Origin: Bacillus sp. USDA818B3_A
Lineage (GTDB): Bacteria; Bacillota; Bacilli; Bacillales; Cytobacillaceae
DNA: 51,390 nt
Direction of reading: 5' to 3'
Assembly: GCF_009928415.1 (NCBI RefSeq)
Contig: NZ_JAABNN010000025.1
Span: forward strand, 1-51,390
Shown: piece after piece, positions 17,733 through 24,320 of the stretch
Numbering within the stretch: the stretch's first letter is position 1
How the letters are laid out: each line of letters opens with the position of its first letter
The notes under the pieces: generated by a model
Told to the model about the DNA's origin: nothing
Seen by the model: only the letters and a program-made list of their open reading frames with translations
Database searches by the model: none
Made by a program: the position numbers and the translations under genes

Positions 17733-17775
17733 GGTGCCTGTCACCATGTGAATTCTTCACATGGTGACAGGCACC
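17733..17775. repeat. Long perfect palindrome, GGTGCCTGTCACC family
   Basis: Two 20-base arms are exact reverse complements around a 3-nt TTC loop (17753-17755). The arms begin GGTGCCTGTCACC. There is no T-run on either side, so it is not a standard terminator. It directly abuts repeat copy B. I recall similar GGTGCCTGTCACC hairpins as dispersed elements in Bacillaceae; only one occurs in this window. Confidence 0.8.
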
Positions 17776-17777
17776 AA

Positions 17778-17899
17778 GAAAAGCGGAAGCGCCTTGACCA
17801 GGGGCGACAGGCATAAGACAAGCCGGCGAGGAGGCTGCTTTTTAGCCTTCTTGACGGATTGGCTTATGACCCCGAGCCCCTAGGCGCTGCAGCTGGACA
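17778..17899 (+). repeat. Dispersed Bacillaceae intergenic repeat, copy B
   Basis: A unit of about 122 bp runs from GAAAAGCGGAAGCGCC to GGCGCTGCAGCTGGACA. It is nearly identical to the reverse complement of copy A, including the internal ACAAGCCGGCGAGGAGG and GGATTGGCTTATGACC segments. It fills the yabR-spoIIE gap (17580-17988), where B. subtilis has tRNA genes. No tRNA is seen here. Confidence 0.88.
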
Positions 17900-17915
17900 A
17901 TAATGTAAAGCAAAA

Positions 17916-17940
17916 AAGACAAGCTGCCGATGCTTGCCTT
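17916..17940 (-). terminator. yabR terminator
   Basis: The stem AAGGCAAGC/GCTTGTCTT is followed by TTTTTTG on the minus strand, about 50 bp after the yabR stop. Confidence 0.8.
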
Positions 17941-17988
17941 TTTTCTAATAAGTGAAACCTGCCTTATCCCCAGTAAGTATGCAGCAAG

Positions 17989-18423
17989 TTAACCGCGTCT
18001 AGCTCCTCTTCCTCCACGCTTAGACTCCGTGTTGCGCTTCAAGGAAGATAAACGATCTTCGCTATCCTTTAGGAATTTGGACATTTTGGACTCAAAAGTT
18101 TCCCCTTTATTGTTGTTATTACGATCGTTTGAACGGTTTTGACGAGGGCGTTGCGAATGTGAATATTGTTTTTTCTCCGACTCTGGGCGATCTTTTGCCT
18201 TTTTAATCGATAAGCCGATTTTTCCATCCTTCTCAACATTAAGAACCTTTACTTCAACTTGGTCACCGACCTTTAAGTGGTCATTGATATCCTTTACATA
18301 ATTATCAGCAACCTCACTAATGTGTACAAGTCCTGTTGATCCATCTGGCAGTCCCACAAACGCTCCGAATTTTGTTATCCCTGTTACCTTCCCTTGTAGC
18401 TTGCTGCCTACTTCAATTGACAT
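17989..18423 (-). CDS. yabR: S1 RNA-binding domain protein YabR (GSP13-like)
   Basis: The first 75 residues form one S1 domain: GSKLQGKVTGITKFGAFVGLP, then GLVHISEVADNYVKD and VKVLNVEKDGKIGLSIKK. The remaining 70 residues are a basic, Asn/Arg/Gly-rich low-complexity tail ending RGGRGARRG. Small S1 proteins of this type bind RNA or ribosomes, and a general stress role is assigned to paralogues. 144 residues compare with about 128 in B. subtilis YabR, the difference lying in the tail. It follows divIC by 94 bp. Confidence 0.9.
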   Translation of the reverse strand: MSIEVGSKLQGKVTGITKFGAFVGLPDGSTGLVHISEVADNYVKDINDHLKVGDQVEVKVLNVEKDGKIGLSIKKAKDRPESEKKQYSHSQRPRQNRSNDRNNNNKGETFESKMSKFLKDSEDRLSSLKRNTESKRGGRGARRG

Positions 18424-18517
18424 ATAAAGAATGTTCCTCCTTAGATTTTAAAAAGTCAAACTTTCTATATATTATACAGAAACTAAAAAATCAGTGTCAA
18501 TATCTCGTAAAACTGGC

Positions 18518-18901
18518 TCAATTTTCTTCTTTCTCATCAGGAATATTAAAAATAACCTCATTCTTTTCGGAGAAAAAGTACTCTTTTCTCGCCAGCTTTC
18601 CAATATAATCATCATCATTTAATTTAACGATATCTTCCCGAAGGAGGGATTCCTGCTTTTTTAAATCAGTAAGCTGATGTTCAAGCTTTTTCTTTTGTGC
18701 CAATTTAGCATCGAGTTTGGCGGTTTGGGAGAGGTAATTTGAAATCATCAAATAGGTTAGTAAGCTAGCAAGAACAAAAAATACCGATAAGCGTCTTAAC
18801 ACTAATTTCTTTTTTCGAGCTGAAGCAATCTCGGCGTATTCTTGCTGCTCTACATAGGTTGTCTGAATTCTTGATACATTTCTTTTTAAGTCCGCACCCA
18901 T
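18518..18901 (-). CDS. divIC: Cell division protein DivIC (FtsB-like)
   Basis: Bitopic membrane protein of the divisome that acts with FtsL and DivIB at the septum. A basic cytoplasmic N-terminus (RKKKLVLRR) is followed by one membrane helix (LSVFFVLASLLTYLMI, about 38-53). The extracellular coiled coil (LDAKLAQKKKLEHQLTDLKKQE) and a short C-terminal ARKEYFFSEKNEVIF motif are typical. 127 residues compare with 125 in B. subtilis. It starts 16 bp after yabQ. Confidence 0.94.
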   Translation of the reverse strand: MGADLKRNVSRIQTTYVEQQEYAEIASARKKKLVLRRLSVFFVLASLLTYLMISNYLSQTAKLDAKLAQKKKLEHQLTDLKKQESLLREDIVKLNDDDYIGKLARKEYFFSEKNEVIFNIPDEKEEN

Positions 18902-18917
18902 TTCCCTAAAAACCTCC

Positions 18918-19550
18918 TTACTCTTTCTTCCTTTTCCATTTGTCCAGCCATTTATTTATATAATTCCTTATTTCCTTAAAATTTCCTGCCGTTTTATTAT
19001 ATAACTTCTCGACTGTTTTTTTAATACTTTTCGGCAAAAGTTTCCAAAATAATAACAGGATTTTTTGCAATGGAAAAATGATAACTTTTAGGATAAATAG
19101 TAAAACCTTATAAACAAGTTTGACAAGGGTTAATAGTCCCCTGCCAATTGCAATAATAATCATAATCAATAGTTGGATAAGACTAACGATCGGTTTATAA
19201 ATCAGCATTTGAACCATTTTGGTTATAAATTTATAAATTGCGATAACCGTCTGAATCCCAACTTCTAAGAGACGAAGATAAATACCTTTGAACAAAGCTT
19301 GATAGGCAGCAAATCCACAAAGCAGTGCGATAAAAATATAAAAACGCAACTCTCCGCTATTCACTAAAAATAACGTATAGAAAATAATTAAAGCTTGAAT
19401 GATCCAAAATAAAATATCATTTATAAAGACAATCCAAGCTTTTTGTTTTGGCCGGTTTAAAAACCGCTGGTACGTATCAAACATTGCGCCAAACAACGAA
19501 CCCATACCTATCATAGAAAGCATGGTAAGGAACTGCGTCGAAAGGGTCAT
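18918..19550 (-). CDS. yabQ: Spore cortex biosynthesis protein YabQ
   Basis: Polytopic protein of 210 residues required for cortex synthesis; in B. subtilis it is made in the mother cell under SigE and localises to the outer forespore membrane. N-terminal hydrophobic segments (LTMLSMIGMGSLFGAMFD; WIVFINDILFWIIQALIIFYTLFLV; FYIFIALLCGFAAYQALF) are followed by a long amphipathic, Lys/Ile-rich C-terminal region. Its start overlaps yabP by 4 bp, giving translational coupling. Confidence 0.93.
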   Translation of the reverse strand: MTLSTQFLTMLSMIGMGSLFGAMFDTYQRFLNRPKQKAWIVFINDILFWIIQALIIFYTLFLVNSGELRFYIFIALLCGFAAYQALFKGIYLRLLEVGIQTVIAIYKFITKMVQMLIYKPIVSLIQLLIMIIIAIGRGLLTLVKLVYKVLLFILKVIIFPLQKILLLFWKLLPKSIKKTVEKLYNKTAGNFKEIRNYINKWLDKWKRKKE

Positions 19551-19849
19551 TTGAATAACTTGCTAAAGAATCCTTTAGCTTTCTCCCCGTGCTGCTCATC
19601 CAGATAAACTAAATCAAAGATTTTTCCTTTAATGGAGACAATCCCTTTTTCAACATCAAGGTTTTTCATTTGCAGATTTTGCCCTTTAATGGCTAAAAAG
19701 CCCATAACTGTTTCTAATAAGAATTCCTCATTATCAAAACTTTCTACTTGTTTAACCCCGGTAATATCAAGCAGCTTTCTTCCTCTCATAATCACATCAT
19801 GGTCTGGAACACTGCTCTTTGACGGATTGTTATCATAATATTGGCTCAT
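19547..19849 (-). CDS. yabP: Sporulation protein YabP
   Basis: A 100-residue YabP/YqfC-family protein, cotranscribed with yabQ and made in the mother cell (SigE) in B. subtilis. The core HDVIMRGRKLLDITGVKQVESFDNEEF, split here by a turn, and GFLAIKGQNLQMKNLDVEKGIVSI match the family beta-rich fold. In B. subtilis YabP itself is dispensable, so the role is less clear than that of YabQ. The extreme C-terminus is basic and variable. Confidence 0.93.
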   Translation of the reverse strand: MSQYYDNNPSKSSVPDHDVIMRGRKLLDITGVKQVESFDNEEFLLETVMGFLAIKGQNLQMKNLDVEKGIVSIKGKIFDLVYLDEQHGEKAKGFFSKLFK

Positions 19850-19870
19850 CCTTCATCCCTCACAATCATT

Positions 19871-19889
19871 TGTACAACCCTTTTGTACA
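19871..19889. promoter_or_regulatory. Inverted repeat in the yabP promoter region
   Basis: TGTACAA and TTGTACA form a perfect 7-bp inverted repeat separated by 5 bp, 22 bp upstream of the yabP start codon. The minus strand also reads ACATAAAA followed by TGTACAAAT, resembling a weak SigE -35/-10. A regulator site or a SigE promoter are both possible; neither is proven. Confidence 0.4.
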
Positions 19890-19921
19890 TTTTTATGTGA
19901 TGAAGGACATGATTAGAACTC

Positions 19922-20045
19922 CGAAAAGCGAAAGCGACTTGATCAGCCTAAGGCAAGCACAAGACGAGCCGGCCGAAAGGTTGTTCTTTAACCTTTTGGA
20001 CGGATTGGCTTGTGACCTCGAGGGGCTAGGCGCTGGAGCTGGACA
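19922..20045 (+). repeat. Dispersed Bacillaceae intergenic repeat, copy C
   Basis: CGAAAAGCGAAAGCG to GGCGCTGGAGCTGGACA, in the same orientation as copy B, diverged at about one base in five. The central hairpin arms GTTCTTTAACC are changed compensatorily relative to copy A/B. It separates yabP from rqcP, which are adjacent in B. subtilis. Confidence 0.85.
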
Positions 20046-20059
20046 TTAACCAGTGAAAT

Positions 20060-20332
20060 TTAAAAAGGGTCTGGTGAGCCAAGCTTCTCTTCTTTTAAGA
20101 TGGTATACATCTCAGCGGCCTCCTCCTTGCGGGAAGTCTCCTGAATTCGATCAATTCGAGCCGTTAATTTCCGCTGCCCAAGGCGGATGGTTAACTCATC
20201 CCCCACCTTGACAGTGGAACTTGCCTTCGCCTCTTTTCCATTGATTTCAATTCTTCCTTGGTCAGATACTTCCTTTGCCAAAGTTCTTCTTTTAATAATT
20301 CTTGAAACCTTTAAAAACTTATCTAAGCGCAT
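20060..20332 (-). CDS. rqcP: Ribosome-associated quality control protein RqcP (YabO)
   Basis: A 90-residue S4-domain RNA-binding protein. RqcP (Hsp15-like) binds stalled 50S subunits with RqcH and promotes alanine-tail elongation on blocked nascent chains. The S4 motif MRLDKFLKVSRIIKRRTLAKE at the N-terminus and GRIEINGKEAKASSTVKVGD are clear. It lies 17 bp after mazG, as in B. subtilis yabN-yabO. Confidence 0.93.
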   Translation of the reverse strand: MRLDKFLKVSRIIKRRTLAKEVSDQGRIEINGKEAKASSTVKVGDELTIRLGQRKLTARIDRIQETSRKEEAAEMYTILKEEKLGSPDPF

Positions 20333-20349
20333 GAATACTCCCCCTCAAA

Positions 20350-21828
20350 TTATAATCCTTTTACTTTTGCTTCATCCCAGTATCGATCAAGCTGCTCAAG
20401 TGTATGCTCCTCAAAAGACCGTCCGCTCTCTTTCACCTTTTCCTCGACAAACTTAAACCGGCGGATGAACTTTTCATTGGTTTCAAACAACGCTTCCTCT
20501 GGATGAATCTTTAGGAATCTTGCTACATTCACAAAAGCAAACAGCAGGTCTCCAAACTCCTTTTTGGCAAGGAGCAAACCTTCCTCTGTCCCATCAAGCT
20601 CATTCACAAATTCATCAAGTTCCTCTTTCACTTTCTCCAACGCCGGCCCAATCTCCTGCCAATCAAATCCAACCTTCGCCGCTTTCTTTTGCAGTTCATA
20701 GGCCCGAAGAAGGTTAGGCTGATCCTTTGAAACCCCTTCTAATAGAGAGGCTTCCTTCTCCGTCTCTCCCTTTTCCTGCTTTTTAATCTCCTGCCAGTTC
20801 GCGACCACTTGTTCTGCATTATCTGCTGTCTTATTGCCAAAAACATGCGGATGCCTGCGAATCATTTTTTCTGATAGGCTTTCAATCACATCATCAATCG
20901 AAAAATACCCATCATCTTCGCCAATTTGGGCATGGAGCATGACTTGGAGCAGGACATCCCCAAGCTCTTCAACTAAATGATCAAGATCATCCTGATTAAT
21001 CGCATCAATCACTTCAAATGTTTCTTCAATTAAATACCTTTTTAATGATTCATGTGTTTGTTCTTTATCCCATGGGCAGCCATTTGGCCCTCTTAAAATA
21101 GCAATAATATCACGAAGCTTCGTGAAGGTTTTCAACAATATTTGCTCATCCTTAACCGGCGGTACATAGACTGAAGTTAAATTGTTAAGTGATACATTCC
21201 GGTCCAGCTCATACAGGGCTACTTTTTCAATAGACTCTTGACTGCTCCCAGCTGCTGTTACGATAGACACTTCATAATCATCCGGCAATTTCTCCATCAA
21301 GGTTAGCTTTACTTCAGATGCAATAAATTGATCATATACTTGGCTGATAAAAATATGCTGTTCCAGCTGCAGCTGGCCGGCAGAAATGTCCGTACCATCA
21401 AGAAGCTGAAACCCCTCAACTGGATCAATTTTCAAGGCAGCGAAGATGCTATCCAAAAAGCTCTGCCCACCGCCAATCGTTATATGTACGTCTTCTTTTG
21501 AACTATACTCTAACAGGAGCTGAACTGTTCTCTCGGCAACAAGCGGATGTCCAGGAACCGCATAGATTACCGGTCCTGTTTGGGACTCTCTTAATAAGGT
21601 TTGCGCAATTTCCTCATAGACAGCCTCAAATTGATCATGTTTTTCATAGACAGAATCGAACGAAACATAGGTTAATCCCTCTTTTTCAAGACTCGAGACA
21701 ACCGGATGTTCTTTTGTTCGTAAAAAAAGCCGATCTGCCTTCAATAATTTCTTGTATACCCCTACCGGCAGTTGCTCTAACTCTCCAGCCCCTAGTCCGA
21801 GCACCTCAATTTCTTTTTTCATATTCAC
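20350..21828 (-). CDS. mazG: MazG nucleoside triphosphate pyrophosphohydrolase, fused to a tetrapyrrole methylase-like domain (YabN)
   Basis: House-cleaning NTP pyrophosphatase. The N-terminal 220 residues form a SAM-dependent tetrapyrrole methylase-like domain (VLGLGAGELEQLP; IYAVPGHPLVAERT). Two MazG repeats follow: CPWDKEQTHESLKRYLIEETFEV near 250 and the metal-binding EELGDVLLQVMLH, then a second, degenerate repeat with KKEFGDLLFAFVNVARFL. 492 residues. The GTG at 21828 sits 5 bp after AAGGA; ATG at 21822 is the alternative. It overlaps yabM by 23 bp. Confidence 0.93.
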   Translation of the reverse strand: MNMKKEIEVLGLGAGELEQLPVGVYKKLLKADRLFLRTKEHPVVSSLEKEGLTYVSFDSVYEKHDQFEAVYEEIAQTLLRESQTGPVIYAVPGHPLVAERTVQLLLEYSSKEDVHITIGGGQSFLDSIFAALKIDPVEGFQLLDGTDISAGQLQLEQHIFISQVYDQFIASEVKLTLMEKLPDDYEVSIVTAAGSSQESIEKVALYELDRNVSLNNLTSVYVPPVKDEQILLKTFTKLRDIIAILRGPNGCPWDKEQTHESLKRYLIEETFEVIDAINQDDLDHLVEELGDVLLQVMLHAQIGEDDGYFSIDDVIESLSEKMIRRHPHVFGNKTADNAEQVVANWQEIKKQEKGETEKEASLLEGVSKDQPNLLRAYELQKKAAKVGFDWQEIGPALEKVKEELDEFVNELDGTEEGLLLAKKEFGDLLFAFVNVARFLKIHPEEALFETNEKFIRRFKFVEEKVKESGRSFEEHTLEQLDRYWDEAKVKGL

Positions 21829-23449
21829 TTCTATCCTTTCGTGCTAATAAATAGATTACTCTACTTCCAAACGGAAATAGTACTAGTTCTTCCTCGAGAA
21901 AAACCCTGCCCCGGATAATAATCAATAAAAAGGGAAATCCCCCGCATATGACCGCACTAACTGCCTGCAGAGCCGCCCCTAGCCGGTCCATTTCTAAATA
22001 ATCAAAGAAATAATCCGTTATGTATAAATAACCCTTTAGAATCAAGACCATACCTAAAGTTGCTATCATCAGAGTTCTTAAGAATCCCTTGACTAACAGA
22101 GGACCCATCGACAACTTTCTAAAATACATCCATAAAATGAATGTAACAATTGCTAGTGTAATAAGAGAAGAAGCAGCTGCTCCCATAATCCCTGAGAGCG
22201 GGATAAGTATGAGATTTAATATATATTTTAACGGAAAAGCCATCATGACGGCAAAGGCTGGAAACCAGACCTTTCCCATTCCCTGCAAAATGGCAATTAT
22301 TGTTGAAATAATCGATGTAAAGAATATGACATAACTTAGGGCACCCAATACAGTGGAACCTGAATGATCCTCAAACAGCATGATGTTAGTTGGTTCTATA
22401 ATCGCCCAAAGGCCCGCAGAAGCCCCAACCCCTACAACGATACTAACCTTTAACGATAATTGAATCTTCCCAAGCAATTCCAAAGGCTTTGATGATAACC
22501 GGGCTTTAGTAATCAACGGCACCAGTGCCAGCGACATGGAGGTGGCAGCAACTGTTCCTAATTGAATTAATGGCTGTCCGCGGTCAAACACCCCCTTTAT
22601 ACTCTTAGCCAGTTCCGTTTCCATTCCATTTGCAACTAACAGTGAAAATAGATTTAAGGAATCAGCTAATTGCAGAAAGATCATCAGCATCCCGCTTATA
22701 CAGACCATCAATCCCTGAAAGAACAAAGCCTTCCAAATGGCCGAAATCTCTCTTTTATAACTAATGAATATCCCTTTAACAGGAAGGATTATCTTCCATT
22801 CTTTACGTATCCATAAAAACATAAACAGTATAATAGCAGAAACGATACTGCCCGTAATCGAACCAAACATCGCTCCCCCGCCTACTAAATAAAGGGAGTA
22901 GCCTTTTTCCATGAATATCGTGGATAAGACTATAATCGTTATCACGCGGAAGGTTTGTTCTCCTACCTGTGATAAAGCGGTCGGCGTCATATACCCGGAG
23001 GCCTGATAATAGCCTCTTAACATTGAGCTAATCGGAAAGGCTAAAAAAACAATGGCTACAACCCGAAGTAAGATGGCTAAATGCGGATCGTTCATCCACC
23101 CGGCAATTCCTTCCGCACCCAGATAAAGGATCAAAAAACAGATAATGCCGAAGACTTGTAAAAAGATGAACGAGGCAAACAGGAGCAATCGCCTCTTGAG
23201 ATCTTCTCCCTGTTCCTTTTGTTCTGCATAAAGCTTTGAAATGACAACAGGAAAACCAGTGGTTGACAATACCACAGCCATTCCATAAAAAGGGTATATT
23301 TGCTGATATATATAAAAGCCCACATCTCCGACAATGTTTTGAAAAGGAATTCGGTAAAAGGCGCTTAAAATCTTTGATAGGATTGCCGCAAGGGTTAAAA
23401 TAAAAGCCCCTTTAAATACGGCTTTAGACGAATTGCTGGACTCTTGCAT
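21806..23449 (-). CDS. yabM: Polysaccharide/lipid flippase family protein YabM (SpoVB-like)
   Basis: A 547-residue multipass membrane protein of the MVF/MATE superfamily (PST/MurJ-like), related to SpoVB. About 14 hydrophobic segments are distributed along the whole length. The N-terminus AFILTLAAILSKILSAFYRIPFQNIVG contains the family signature of SpoVB-type exporters. Likely role is movement of a lipid-linked precursor across the membrane; the substrate of YabM is not established. The stop lies inside the start region of mazG. Confidence 0.88.
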   Translation of the reverse strand: MQESSNSSKAVFKGAFILTLAAILSKILSAFYRIPFQNIVGDVGFYIYQQIYPFYGMAVVLSTTGFPVVISKLYAEQKEQGEDLKRRLLLFASFIFLQVFGIICFLILYLGAEGIAGWMNDPHLAILLRVVAIVFLAFPISSMLRGYYQASGYMTPTALSQVGEQTFRVITIIVLSTIFMEKGYSLYLVGGGAMFGSITGSIVSAIILFMFLWIRKEWKIILPVKGIFISYKREISAIWKALFFQGLMVCISGMLMIFLQLADSLNLFSLLVANGMETELAKSIKGVFDRGQPLIQLGTVAATSMSLALVPLITKARLSSKPLELLGKIQLSLKVSIVVGVGASAGLWAIIEPTNIMLFEDHSGSTVLGALSYVIFFTSIISTIIAILQGMGKVWFPAFAVMMAFPLKYILNLILIPLSGIMGAAASSLITLAIVTFILWMYFRKLSMGPLLVKGFLRTLMIATLGMVLILKGYLYITDYFFDYLEMDRLGAALQAVSAVICGGFPFLLIIIRGRVFLEEELVLFPFGSRVIYLLARKDRSEYEKRN

Positions 23450-23491
23450 TTTTTCACCTGCTTATTAAAACTCCAAGGTATTATAGCATAA

Positions 23492-23530
23492 GAAAGGCAG
23501 AAGCGCCTTGAACAGGCGCTGCAGCTAGAC
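23492..23530 (+). repeat. Internally deleted copy D of the dispersed repeat
   Basis: Only the two ends of the family remain: GCAGAAGCGCCTTGA joined to CAGGCGCTGCAGCTAGACA, with about 85 bp of the centre missing. It lies between yabM and the spoVT terminator. Confidence 0.65.
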
Positions 23531-23538
23531 ATATAAAA

Positions 23539-23558
23539 AAGACAGCAGAAGCTGTCTT
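23539..23558 (-). terminator. spoVT terminator
   Basis: Perfect stem AAGACAGC/GCTGTCTT with a 4-nt loop and T-run on both strands. It serves spoVT on the minus strand. Confidence 0.9.
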
Positions 23559-23580
23559 TTTTTAAATGTAAAGTTCTGAT

Positions 23581-24117
23581 TTAAGATTCCATTTGTCTAG
23601 CGAGGAACCCAGCTGCTGTTTCAACAGCTTTTTGCTCTACTTCACCAAGGGTTCCTTCTTTAGAGAAGATAATTACAGCACCGATTGGATCACCATTTGC
23701 AATGATAGGACCAATAGTATAAGATGAGACCGCTTCATCATTTCCTTCAATTAATGCCATTTCACCCTGCTGCGTATGTAGAACAGAGTTACGCTCTTCC
23801 ATTGTTTTTTCAATTAAATCACTGATGTTCTTATTTAAATAATCCTTTTTCGAACCACCAGCTACAGCAATATAAGTATCTCTATCACAGATTAACACAG
23901 GATTACCGAGGCTATCAAATAGGGCTTCTGCATATTCTTTGGCAAAATCGCTTAACTCGCTGATTGGTGAATACTTTTTCAAAATGACTTCTCCGTCACG
24001 ATCCACAAAAATCTCTAACGGATCCCCTTCACGGATACGCAAAGTTCTGCGTATTTCTTTGGGAATAACAACACGACCCAAATCATCGATTCGACGAACA
24101 ATTCCAGTTGCTTTCAT
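23581..24117 (-). CDS. spoVT: Stage V sporulation regulator SpoVT
   Basis: Forespore transcription factor that tunes SigG-dependent genes. The N-terminal swapped-hairpin (AbrB-type) DNA-binding domain is MKATGIVRRIDDLGRVVIPKEIRRTLRI, written here in part as GIVRRIDDLGRVVIPKE. The C-terminal GAF-like domain (about 55-178) includes VLICDRDTYIAVAG and YTIGPIIANGDPIGAVIIF. The ATG at 24117 has GAGG 9 bp upstream and gives 178 residues, the B. subtilis length; the longer frame to 24138 is rejected. A SigG promoter lies upstream. Confidence 0.96.
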   Translation of the reverse strand: MKATGIVRRIDDLGRVVIPKEIRRTLRIREGDPLEIFVDRDGEVILKKYSPISELSDFAKEYAEALFDSLGNPVLICDRDTYIAVAGGSKKDYLNKNISDLIEKTMEERNSVLHTQQGEMALIEGNDEAVSSYTIGPIIANGDPIGAVIIFSKEGTLGEVEQKAVETAAGFLARQMES

Positions 24118-24139
24118 CCAATGTTGCCTCACTTTCATC

Positions 24140-24177
24140 TGATGATTTTACTAACTTGGCAATGATGTTAATCATCA
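24140..24177. repeat. Inverted repeat in the spoVT leader
   Basis: TGATGATT and AATCATCA form a perfect 8-bp inverted repeat with a 22-nt loop between the SigG promoter and the spoVT ribosome site. It could be an RNA hairpin or a SpoVT autoregulatory site; neither is shown. Confidence 0.35.
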
Positions 24178-24190
24178 CCAGCTTTGAATT

Positions 24191-24220
24191 TAGTATCTTT
24201 CATCTCGAAAGTTCTATTCA
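24191..24220 (-). promoter_or_regulatory. spoVT promoter (SigG)
   Basis: -35 TGAATA (24220-24215), 17-bp spacer, -10 GATACTA (24197-24191). This closely matches the SigG consensus TGAATA/CATACTA and agrees with SigG control of spoVT in B. subtilis. Confidence 0.8.
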
Positions 24221-24320
24221 CGAACATTATATTTTTTCAAATATAAGAGAAATATCACATCAATGGATAATGTTCCCGGTCTATTAAAGTGACCGAAGGA
24301 GCAACTGCTTCAGCAAAGGA

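Noticed and set aside
17580..17988. tRNA genes expected between yabR and spoIIE
   Set aside because: No cloverleaf or CCA-type 3' end is found; the gap is filled by the spoIIE promoter, a palindrome and a repeat.
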